DNA from: UBA1163 sp049513055
Lineage (GTDB): Bacteria; Desulfobacterota; BSN033; UBA1163
Direction: 5' to 3'
DNA length: 26,339 bases
Assembly (NCBI GenBank): GCA_049513055.1
Contig: JBEKWN010000048.1
Span: 1 to 26,339, forward strand
This document shows positions 6,915 to 13,721 of this stretch, piece by piece. Position 1 is the first letter of the stretch; every line of letters starts with the position of its first letter. Position numbers and translations under genes: made by a program. Under the pieces are notes generated by a model, which worked only from the letters and a program-made list of their open reading frames with translations, made no database searches and had not been told where the DNA came from.

Positions 6915-7535
6915 TCAGAGCAGACTCAAGAACGCAAACAAGCCAAAACCTATGATGATTAAACCCGAAATTTTGTTTAGCCACTGCAATCTCTTAAAAT
7001 TGAACAACCCCCGCAATATACCGGTAAAACCGCTCAGAATAATCCACCACATTGCAGAACCAAAGAAAACACCCAAGACTAAAATTCCAGCAGAGACATA
7101 GTGATTGTTTCCACTTCCAACTCCCAGTCCGGCAAAGACGGCTGCGAAGAAGAGAATGGTCATGGGATTGGTGAGGGTTAGAAAGAATGTGGACAGGTAG
7201 GCATTCCAAAGGCTATTCCCTTCGATGGAAGTTCCTTGTTCGGCAGGTTTGGAAAAGAATGTCTTTGCACCTAAGATAAAAAGCAATCCACCTCCGATCA
7301 GATGAAACCACATCTGCTGACCGATCAGAAAATTTGAAAGAAAGGTCAGTCCAAATCCGGCAATGGCTCCATACAAGGCATCGGCCGTAGCGCCTCCCAG
7401 ACCTGAAAGGAAACCAGTGATTCGACCCTGAGCCAAGGTCCGCCGGATGCATAAAATGCCAATAGGTCCCACCGGTACAGCAATGGATAATCCGATGATC
7501 AATCCTTTGAGAAAAATATGGATTTCATGCATCAT
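6915..7535 (-). CDS. LysE/RhtB-family amino-acid exporter
   Basis: A 206-residue inner-membrane protein with about six hydrophobic segments (~7-29, 40-66, 71-87, 110-137, 143-168, 184-206). The N-terminal IGLSIAVPVGPIGILCIRRT and the NPMTILFF motif after the charged loop are characteristic of LysE/RhtB exporters, which expel amino acids or other small cationic metabolites by proton antiport. The substrate is unknown. Its ATG overlaps the stop of rsmB by 4 bases, suggesting translational coupling. It sits inside a run of housekeeping genes with no regulator beside it. Confidence 0.87.
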   Translation of the reverse strand: MMHEIHIFLKGLIIGLSIAVPVGPIGILCIRRTLAQGRITGFLSGLGGATADALYGAIAGFGLTFLSNFLIGQQMWFHLIGGGLLFILGAKTFFSKPAEQGTSIEGNSLWNAYLSTFFLTLTNPMTILFFAAVFAGLGVGSGNNHYVSAGILVLGVFFGSAMWWIILSGFTGILRGLFNFKRLQWLNKISGLIIIGFGLFAFLSLL

Positions 7536-8911
7536 CCTTCCTTTTCCCTGTAGGGTTGGGATAATTTTATTAATCGGGCTACAAAAAATCCATCCATCTC
7601 ATCTTCTGGAGGAAAAGTTTTGAAATATCTGTTCTGAATAAATGGGTGGCATTTTTCTGGAAGGACTTTATCTATCCGACCCAATTCGAATTCTGGATGC
7701 TCCTCTAAAAACTTTTCCACCCCATCCTCATTCTCCTCATGGAAGACCGTGCAGGTGCTATAAATTAAGACGCCTCCCTCTTTCACATAAACGGAAAGAT
7801 TACTCAGTATCGAAAACTGAAGCTCACTCAACCTCTTGATATCCTTCTCCCCTCTTCTCCACTTCAAATCAGGATTCTTCCGAAGCGTTCCAAACCCTGA
7901 ACAGGGGACATCTGCCAGGATTCGATCGAACCTCATTCCTTTGGGAATCGGAAGAGGTTGGGCGGCATTCGTCTTGATCGTCCTGACAATTTTTATCCCC
8001 AACCTTTGACACATTTCTTCAATTAAATCTAATTTCCCCTTGCTGAGATCCAGAGCATAAATTTCTCCCCGGTCTTCCATTTTTTGGGCCATATGAGTGG
8101 TTTTCCCTCCGGGCGCAGCACAGGCATCGAGGATCCGTTCCCCTGGCTTCGGGTCCAGAATGGAGGTGACCAATTGAGAGGCTTCATCCTGAATGATATA
8201 AAGACCTTCTTTAATGAATGGGAGTTCTGAAGTGGGTGGAGGATCTTGTAGCACAATCCCCTCTTCTGAAAAAGTGGTCGGAAATGGTTTTAATTCCACT
8301 CCCCTCAACTTTTCGATAAGTTCTTTCTGATTTAGCTTCACGGTATTGGTTCGAAGCGCCAGGGAGGAGATCTGATTGTTGAATGTGCAGATCTTGAGGG
8401 TTTCTTCGACACCCATCTCCTTGATCCACCTCTGAACTAACCAGAGGGGATGAGATTGAGCGACAGAGATATGGAGAGCTGGATCTTCAACGATATCCGG
8501 ATGACGGATTTCATCTTTCTGCCGGATGGCGGAACGAAGAACGGCATTAACAAAACCTGCTCCTCCTTTTCCCCGGATTCGCTTCGCCAATTCTACAGAC
8601 TCGTTCACGGCTGCCGAAGAAGGAGTCCTTGATAAAAAAAGGACTTGATAGAGCCCGAGGCGGAGGATATTGAGAGTTTCTAATTCGATTTTCTCTAAGG
8701 GGATTTTCGAGAAATGGCGGATCACCCAATCGAGTTTTCCTCTCCACCGGATAACCCCATAAGTCAATTCCGTGAGAAAGGCTCGATCAAGCGAGGTAAG
8801 ATATCGGTAGCGTTTGAATGAATCGGTGAGAAGACGATCAGGGTGAAGATCGGCCTCTTCAATCCGATTCAGGATATCGAGGCAGATCGCCCTTGGTTTT
8901 TTTTTCCTCAA
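7532..8911 (-). CDS. rsmB: 16S rRNA m5C967 methyltransferase
   Basis: It methylates C967 of 16S rRNA with S-adenosylmethionine. The 459-residue protein has an N-terminal NusB-like RNA-binding domain (~5-135, LDRAFLTELTYGVIRWRGKLD) and a C-terminal Rossmann methyltransferase with the SAM loop DACAAPGGKTTH (~262-273). The two cysteines of the m5C mechanism are at PCSG (Cys337) and STCT (Cys387). The start is TTG at 8911, overlapping the htpX TGA as TTGA, with AGGAAGG 4 bases upstream. It lies between htpX and the lysE-type gene, overlapping both, so it is clearly part of one transcript. Confidence 0.95.
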   Translation of the reverse strand: MRKKKPRAICLDILNRIEEADLHPDRLLTDSFKRYRYLTSLDRAFLTELTYGVIRWRGKLDWVIRHFSKIPLEKIELETLNILRLGLYQVLFLSRTPSSAAVNESVELAKRIRGKGGAGFVNAVLRSAIRQKDEIRHPDIVEDPALHISVAQSHPLWLVQRWIKEMGVEETLKICTFNNQISSLALRTNTVKLNQKELIEKLRGVELKPFPTTFSEEGIVLQDPPPTSELPFIKEGLYIIQDEASQLVTSILDPKPGERILDACAAPGGKTTHMAQKMEDRGEIYALDLSKGKLDLIEEMCQRLGIKIVRTIKTNAAQPLPIPKGMRFDRILADVPCSGFGTLRKNPDLKWRRGEKDIKRLSELQFSILSNLSVYVKEGGVLIYSTCTVFHEENEDGVEKFLEEHPEFELGRIDKVLPEKCHPFIQNRYFKTFPPEDEMDGFFVARLIKLSQPYREKEG

Positions 8912-9768
8912 AACCTTCCTGTCCTCGCCATCTCTTCAAGCCTGGCGATACGTTCTTCAATCGGTGGATGGGTGCTGAAGAGAGAAAGAACCCTTCCCCC
9001 TCTTAATGGATTGACGATGAACATATGGGCAGTGGAAGGATTGGCATCCATGGGGATCCTCTGGGCAGCTACTTCTAACTTTTCCAGAGCTCTTGCTAAG
9101 GAAAGAGGATTGGCAAGATGAGCTCCGCCTTCATCAGCCAAATATTCTCTGGAGCGAGAAATGGCCAGTTGAATGAGCATCGCCGCGATGGAAGCAAATA
9201 TCGAAACGAGGAGAACAACGAGAATATTTCCTCCCCCGCCCCCTTCTTCGTCATCTGATCGAAATCCGCCAAACATGGCGCCCCAGCGGGCCATGGTAGC
9301 GAGGATGCTGATGGCACCGGCCATCGTGGCAGCGATGGTACTGATGAGGATGTCACGGTGTAGGATGTGGGAAAGCTCATGTCCGATGACTCCCATCAGT
9401 TCTTCTTTCGATAAAATTCTCATAATTCCCGATGTCACGGCAACAGCCGCATGCTCCGGGTTTCTACCTGTCGCAAAAGCATTGGGAGTGTCATTTTCCA
9501 TAATATAGACCTTCGGCATTGGAAGGCTGGCCTTGCTCGTCAGTTCTGCAACGATCCCGTAAAGTTCAGGTGCTTCACTCTGGGACACTTCTCTCGCTCC
9601 ATACATGCGAAGGACAATCTTATCGCTAAACCAGTAGGAGAAAAAATTCATCAGAGCGGCAAAGATGAAGGCATAAATGGCTCCACTCTTACCTCCGATC
9701 GCCGTCCCCACCAGGATGAAAAGAACAGTTAAAACCAGCATCAGGAAAAATGTCTTAAACTGATTCAT
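8908..9768 (-). CDS. htpX: HtpX membrane zinc metalloprotease
   Basis: An inner-membrane M48 protease that degrades misfolded membrane proteins. From ATG 9768 it has 286 residues. Two N-terminal membrane segments (~3-25, 29-47) come first, then the cytosolic protease domain with HEXXH (His130, Glu131, His134 in GHELSHILHRD), two further hydrophobic stretches around a glycine-rich loop, and the third zinc ligand in SREYLADEGG. A GTG 24 bases upstream (9792) is in frame, but AAGGAGGT lies inside that extension about 11 bases before the ATG, so the ATG is the better start. It overlaps rsmB by 4 bases. Regulation by membrane stress is known for the family but no site is visible here. Confidence 0.95.
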   Translation of the reverse strand: MNQFKTFFLMLVLTVLFILVGTAIGGKSGAIYAFIFAALMNFFSYWFSDKIVLRMYGAREVSQSEAPELYGIVAELTSKASLPMPKVYIMENDTPNAFATGRNPEHAAVAVTSGIMRILSKEELMGVIGHELSHILHRDILISTIAATMAGAISILATMARWGAMFGGFRSDDEEGGGGGNILVVLLVSIFASIAAMLIQLAISRSREYLADEGGAHLANPLSLARALEKLEVAAQRIPMDANPSTAHMFIVNPLRGGRVLSLFSTHPPIEERIARLEEMARTGRF

Positions 9769-9830
9769 AGATAACACTACCTCCTTTTTCACATGAAAAT
9801 ATAATCATAAGCCCTTGTTTTGTCAAATGG

Positions 9831-10607
9831 TTATGCGTGTTGAGGTTCGAGGAAGTCTAAAATGGCATCCCTTACCTTCTGAATATCCACCTTGGTATTG
9901 ATACAGGGACCGTTCGGCCTTTCGTTCAGAATTCCGACCACCGGGATCGGATAACTGTCCTGAATCCCACTGGTCAGATCGAGTTCGCAGGCGACGGCCA
10001 CGATGGCCTCTGGCCTGTTATCCACGATAATTCTCCTTGCCAGGGTCCCTCCTGTGGCCACCGCGATCTTCACCTGATACTGATCGGAGAGTTCTATCAG
10101 ATCTTTAATTTCGCATTTCCCACACCCTTCGCAATTTTTAACATTCCCTGTGATCTTGATTTGACAGTCAAAATCCTGAATGCAGTGGGGAAGGAGGATC
10201 AACAACTTATTTGGCCGGGTACGGTGATTGTTGGACCGGACGAGATGGTTATTCAACTCGATGAACGATTGTTGAACCTTTTCTTTCGACACTCCTACCA
10301 ATCGTCCCATTAAGATCATAAAGGGGAAAAGGACCTTGGCCACAATTCCCCTCAGTTTATGGGAGAGGAAAATATCCTTCCCTCTGAAGATGGTAAAGAC
10401 AAGGAGGAGCCCCCCGGAAATCATGAGGAACACTAAAATCGCAAGGAGGATAGTGAAGAAGAGAGGAAGGGAGGGATGGATGTTCTTCAATCCCACCATC
10501 GGGACATACCAGAGCAGAAAGATGAGAAAGAAGAGAATTAAACAGGTGAAAACCAAAAGTCCGATGAAGATTCTCTTCCTGGGTTTAACCTCCAAAGTTT
10601 TCTCCAA
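9831..10607 (-). CDS. DUF116 membrane protein with a Cys cluster
   Basis: A 258-residue protein with two N-terminal transmembrane helices (~13-34, 46-72) and a cytosolic DUF116 domain. The conserved part has five cysteines: LPHC (142), DC (148), then C159xxC162xxC165 (NCEGCGKCEIKDL), which look like a metal or iron-sulfur site. It then has an ATGGTLAR...VAVACELDLTSGI segment. Its reaction is not established. It is often found with fmt and def in anaerobic bacteria, as here. The frame opens with TTG at 10607 without a clear ribosome-binding site and inside the downstream edge of a repeat, so the true start is uncertain by several codons. Confidence 0.83.
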   Translation of the reverse strand: MEKTLEVKPRKRIFIGLLVFTCLILFFLIFLLWYVPMVGLKNIHPSLPLFFTILLAILVFLMISGGLLLVFTIFRGKDIFLSHKLRGIVAKVLFPFMILMGRLVGVSKEKVQQSFIELNNHLVRSNNHRTRPNKLLILLPHCIQDFDCQIKITGNVKNCEGCGKCEIKDLIELSDQYQVKIAVATGGTLARRIIVDNRPEAIVAVACELDLTSGIQDSYPIPVVGILNERPNGPCINTKVDIQKVRDAILDFLEPQHA

Positions 10608-10608
10608 A

Positions 10609-10709
10609 AAGACGTGACACGTGATTCGTGGTTCGTGAATCGTGTTAGAAAAATTTATTTCAAAAAATGAATTCCAATTTCTTACGAATCACCAGCACGA
10701 AACACGATA
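10609..10709. repeat. CGTGATTCGTG-type imperfect inverted repeat between fmt and DUF116
   Basis: The left half has CGTGATTCGTGGTTCGTGAA-type units; the right half carries their imperfect complement (TTACGAATCACCAGCACGAA), with an AT-rich loop. It fills the whole intercistronic gap. It belongs to the same family as the hairpins at 3074 and 4373 but is less well paired. Confidence 0.7.
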
Positions 10710-11654
10710 TCAATGAAAGACTGTCCCAACAGGGAGGGGATGTCCGGAAAGAAATTCCCGGGTGGTCATCCTCCTTCTCCCCTCTAATTGGACTTCTTGG
10801 ATGAGGAAGGAATCCTTCCCTGCCTCCACCTCTATGAAATCCGACCCCACCCAGACCACCGCTCCTGCCTTTCCAGTAGGCTTCCCTTCTCTGATCTCTC
10901 CTTTATAAATTTTTAGCAACCGGTCACCCAATTTTGTAAAGGCACCGGGCCATGGATTGAAGGCACGGATTTGATGATCGATCTCCTTAGCCTCCTTTTT
11001 CCAATCAATGTGTCCATCCTCTTTCTTAAGAAGAGGGGCATAGGTCGCTTTCGAATGATCCTGAGGGATAGGCCGAATATTTCCCGTCTTCATTTTCTCC
11101 AGAGTCTCTAACAACAATTGAGCTCCTGAGAAGGCCAACCGATCATGGAGCGTCTCACACGTCTCCTCATCGCCGATTGGAATCTCAGTCTGTAAAAGAA
11201 TGTCCCCTGTGTCCATGCCTTCGTCCATGACCATGGTCGTTACTCCCGTCACTTTCTCCCCATTCAGGACCGCCCAGGCAATTGGAGCGGCTCCCCGATA
11301 TTTGGGAAGTAAGGAGGCATGGACATTGACGGCCCCGTATTTGGGAATGTTTAAAATGGACTTTGGCAAAATCTGACCGTAGGCCACAACGACAATGAGG
11401 TCCGGTTGAAGACCTCTTACCGCCTCCTGAAAGGATTCCTCCTTCACCCTCTCTGGCTGAAGAGGGATGAGGCCATGCTGAAGAGTAAGTCCCTTCACAG
11501 GAGAAATAACAACTTTTCTCCCTCTTCCCTTTTCCCTGTCTGGCTGAGTGACGACACCGACCACTTGATCGGACCCCCCTAAAAGTCTTCGCAGGGTCGG
11601 GAGTGTAAAGGATGGAGTCCCAAAGAAAACGATCCGCCAGGGCGGTGCGCTCAA
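10710..11654 (-). CDS. fmt: Methionyl-tRNA formyltransferase
   Basis: It formylates initiator Met-tRNA with 10-formyl-tetrahydrofolate. The 314-residue length is standard. The N-terminal formyltransferase domain shows the catalytic set Asn110, His112 (NVHASLLPKYRGAAPI) and Asp148 (DEGMDTGD); the C-terminal OB-type tRNA-binding domain runs from ~205 (RAFNPWPGA) to the end. The start is TTG at 11654, overlapping the def TGA as TTGA, the same arrangement as htpX/rsmB. The def-fmt pair couples adding the formyl group with its later removal. Confidence 0.96.
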   Translation of the reverse strand: MSAPPWRIVFFGTPSFTLPTLRRLLGGSDQVVGVVTQPDREKGRGRKVVISPVKGLTLQHGLIPLQPERVKEESFQEAVRGLQPDLIVVVAYGQILPKSILNIPKYGAVNVHASLLPKYRGAAPIAWAVLNGEKVTGVTTMVMDEGMDTGDILLQTEIPIGDEETCETLHDRLAFSGAQLLLETLEKMKTGNIRPIPQDHSKATYAPLLKKEDGHIDWKKEAKEIDHQIRAFNPWPGAFTKLGDRLLKIYKGEIREGKPTGKAGAVVWVGSDFIEVEAGKDSFLIQEVQLEGRRRMTTREFLSGHPLPVGTVFH

Positions 11655-12166
11655 GGTTTTTCTTCCTTACGCTTTTCTTTTTTTAATTTATTCCGATAAA
11701 TTTCTCTCTTCAGCCGACTCACTCTGTCCAATATAAGAACGCCATTAATGTGATCAATTTCATGTTGAAGCGCAATGGCCAAAATTCCATCTCCCTTGAT
11801 CTCCATTTCCATTCCTTCAGGAGACAAGCCTTTCACACAGACCTTCTCCTTCCTCTTCACCTTTTCCAAGCAATCGGGTACACTCAAACATCCTTCCTCA
11901 TGGTCAATCTCGCCTTCTTCGGAAATGATCTCAGGGTTGATCAAGGCGAAGAAGCTGTGTTGAGGATCCATCGGGCTGACATCGAGAACGATGACTCTTC
12001 GAGGAACTCCGACCTGACAGGCGGCCAAACCAATCCCCCCTGCCTCATACATGGTCTCTCTCATGTCATGAATCAATTTCCCCACTCCCTCATCAATCCG
12101 GCCCACTGCCTCAGACCGCTTTTTCAAAATGGGGTGAGGAAATTTGCGGATTTCTAAAACCGCCAT
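11651..12166 (-). CDS. def: Peptide deformylase
   Basis: It removes the N-formyl group from nascent proteins; an iron or zinc hydrolase acting at the ribosome exit. All three family motifs are intact: GIGLAACQVG (Gln51), EGCLS (Cys93, metal ligand) and HEIDH (His135, Glu136, His139). It has 171 residues with a basic C-terminal tail (KLKKEKRKEEK). The ATG at 12166 is preceded by GGAG about 8 bases upstream. It starts 4 bases after the lgt stop and overlaps fmt by 4. Confidence 0.97.
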   Translation of the reverse strand: MAVLEIRKFPHPILKKRSEAVGRIDEGVGKLIHDMRETMYEAGGIGLAACQVGVPRRVIVLDVSPMDPQHSFFALINPEIISEEGEIDHEEGCLSVPDCLEKVKRKEKVCVKGLSPEGMEMEIKGDGILAIALQHEIDHINGVLILDRVSRLKREIYRNKLKKEKRKEEKP

Positions 12167-12170
12167 CTTT

Positions 12171-12941
12171 TTATCTCCGGGATTGTTTCTTCATATAGAA
12201 TAACACAAAAATGGAGAGTATGGCTAACAAGATTCCAATCCCTTGGGAGGTGGAAAGGAAATCTCCAAATAGGAAACCTCTCGGGTCCCCTCTAAAGATT
12301 TCAATGAAAAAACGTGTAATCGAATAGAGGAAGAGAAAGAGCCAGAAAATTTGACCATCGAAAGTCTTTCGCCTCTCCATCCAATTTAAGAAGAAAAAGA
12401 TGGCTAAACCATTGGCGGCATCATAGAGTTGGGTGGGATGAAGCGGAACATTCAACCGGGCCAACGAATCCGGATTTTTAAAGACCACCCCCCACGGCAG
12501 GGAAGTCTCTTTCCCATAACAGCACCCAGCCAGAAAGCAGCCTATCCTGCCAAAAAAGAGACCCAAAGCAATCAGAGGGGAAATCAGATCAGCCACTTTC
12601 CAGATGGGCAATCGGTGCCATTTCATATACCAGAAGGCAACAATGACCGCAAGGACGAGTCCCCCATAAAAGACCAATCCCCCTTCCCATATTTTAAATA
12701 TCTTCATAGGATGTTGGCGATAAACATCGAAATTGATCAAGACAAACAGTATTCTCGATCCGATGAGGGCTGACAAGACCGTGTAGAAGAAGAGATCCAC
12801 CACATTCTCAAAAGAAATTCCTATATTTGATTTTCGAATTTTCAGTCCGGCAAGAACCACGGCCGTGATAAGGCCCGCGACGATGAAGAACCCATAAGCG
12901 TAAATATGGAAGCTGCCGAATTGAAACAGGATGGGATACAT
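12171..12941 (-). CDS. lgt: Prolipoprotein diacylglyceryl transferase
   Basis: It moves diacylglycerol from phosphatidylglycerol to the lipobox Cys of prelipoproteins, the first maturation step. The 256-residue multi-pass inner-membrane protein shows the signature GRIGCFLAGCCYG, the HPTQLYDAANGL motif and the late REIFRGDPRGF stretch with the essential Arg. LspA, the next enzyme of the pathway, is encoded immediately upstream on the same strand. The ATG at 12941 has no good ribosome-binding site, because the leader is an AT-rich repeat (TTATGAATTATGAATT). Confidence 0.96.
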   Translation of the reverse strand: MYPILFQFGSFHIYAYGFFIVAGLITAVVLAGLKIRKSNIGISFENVVDLFFYTVLSALIGSRILFVLINFDVYRQHPMKIFKIWEGGLVFYGGLVLAVIVAFWYMKWHRLPIWKVADLISPLIALGLFFGRIGCFLAGCCYGKETSLPWGVVFKNPDSLARLNVPLHPTQLYDAANGLAIFFFLNWMERRKTFDGQIFWLFLFLYSITRFFIEIFRGDPRGFLFGDFLSTSQGIGILLAILSIFVLFYMKKQSRR

Positions 12942-13007
12942 AATTAAGAGTGAAGAGTTATGAGTTATAAATTATGAATTATGAATTAATAATAATCCTC
13001 TCACGAC
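12942..13007. repeat. AT-rich degenerate repeat between lspA and lgt
   Basis: Short units such as GAGTTATGAGTTATAAATTATGAATTATGAATTAAT run for about 40 bases, then CTCACGACTTACGA. It belongs to the same general class of short-period intercistronic repeats as the others, but with an AT-rich unit and no clear complementary arm. Confidence 0.6.
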
Positions 13008-13505
13008 TTACGAAGAGCTTTTTAACTTCTTTTTGTCTCGGGCCAACAATTCTAAGGCCATCAAACCAATACCAATACAGATGGCTGAATCCGCTATATT
13101 GAAGGCAGGCCAATGGTAAGTGGATAGGTAGAAGTCGAGGAAATCTACAACTTCCCCGTATTGGAGACGGTCGATGAGGTTTCCAATCGCACCACTCAAA
13201 ACGAGAGAAAACGAGAGGGCAAGGGTCTTTTCGTCCTCCCCTATTTTAATGAAGAGATAGATAATGGCTCCAATGGCAATCAGGGAGACGACCACAAAGA
13301 GGATGGAACCGAGTCCCCCGTTTTCTCCACCAAAAATTCCAAAAGCACCACCTGTATTCCTCACATGGATGATGTTAAAGAACCCCTGGATCACCTCCAC
13401 CTTTTGATAGAGAAGTAATTTCTGGACAATCAGGTATTTGGTCCACTGATCCAGCAAGAGAACCCCAAAACAGAAAATCAAAAGGACCCAGTACTTCCTT
13501 CTCAT
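13008..13505 (-). CDS. lspA: Lipoprotein signal peptidase (SPase II)
   Basis: It cleaves the signal peptide of diacylglyceryl-prolipoproteins. It has four transmembrane segments; the catalytic Asp pair is Asp121 (GNLIDRLQYGEVVDF) and Asp139 (FNIADS), and the family motif VRNTGGAFG is at ~48-56. From ATG 13505 it has 165 residues, the usual length. The frame is open for 22 more codons to a TTG at 13571, but that stretch is made of intergenic repeat sequence; AGGGTGG precedes the ATG, so the shorter start is preferred. Confidence 0.96.
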   Translation of the reverse strand: MRRKYWVLLIFCFGVLLLDQWTKYLIVQKLLLYQKVEVIQGFFNIIHVRNTGGAFGIFGGENGGLGSILFVVVSLIAIGAIIYLFIKIGEDEKTLALSFSLVLSGAIGNLIDRLQYGEVVDFLDFYLSTYHWPAFNIADSAICIGIGLMALELLARDKKKLKSSS

Positions 13506-13559
13506 GCCCACCCTAATGACGCCCCCATTCGGGATCAATAATTTTTTGTAATCTGGAAT

Positions 13560-13715
13560 CTGAAATCCCAAATTTCAAATCCCCAATAAATTCCAATTAC
13601 CAAATCCGAATGACCGAAACGATTTTCTTTAAAATTCTGAACCTGTCAGGAACAGGTTTTGAATTTGGAACATTGGAGTTTATTTGGTATTTGGTACTTG
13701 GAATTTGGTGCTTAC
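13560..13715. repeat. ATTTGGAATTTGG-type inverted repeat between ileS and lspA
   Basis: The left part holds CCAAATTTCAAATCCCC-like units; the right part holds TTTGGTATTTGGTACTTGG-like units, so the two halves are imperfect complements. In the centre is a perfect small hairpin, AACCTGT (13640-13646) with ACAGGTT (13652-13658). The whole 216-base gap between ileS and lspA is occupied by it and by the lspA leader. Confidence 0.75.
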
Positions 13716-13721
13716 CTCACT

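Noticed and set aside
9769..9792. Upstream GTG start for htpX
   Set aside because: The strong AAGGAGGT lies inside this extension at the right distance from the ATG at 9768, not before the GTG.
2135..13012. CRISPR-like arrays in the short-period repeats
   Set aside because: Units are 7-10 bases, degenerate and without spacers; no cas gene is present.
13506..13571. Upstream TTG start for lspA
   Set aside because: The extra 22 codons include repeat sequence; the shorter product has the normal SPase II length.
13640..13658. AACCTGT-loop-ACAGGTT hairpin as an ileS terminator
   Set aside because: No U-run follows on the minus strand, and it lies inside a larger inverted repeat.
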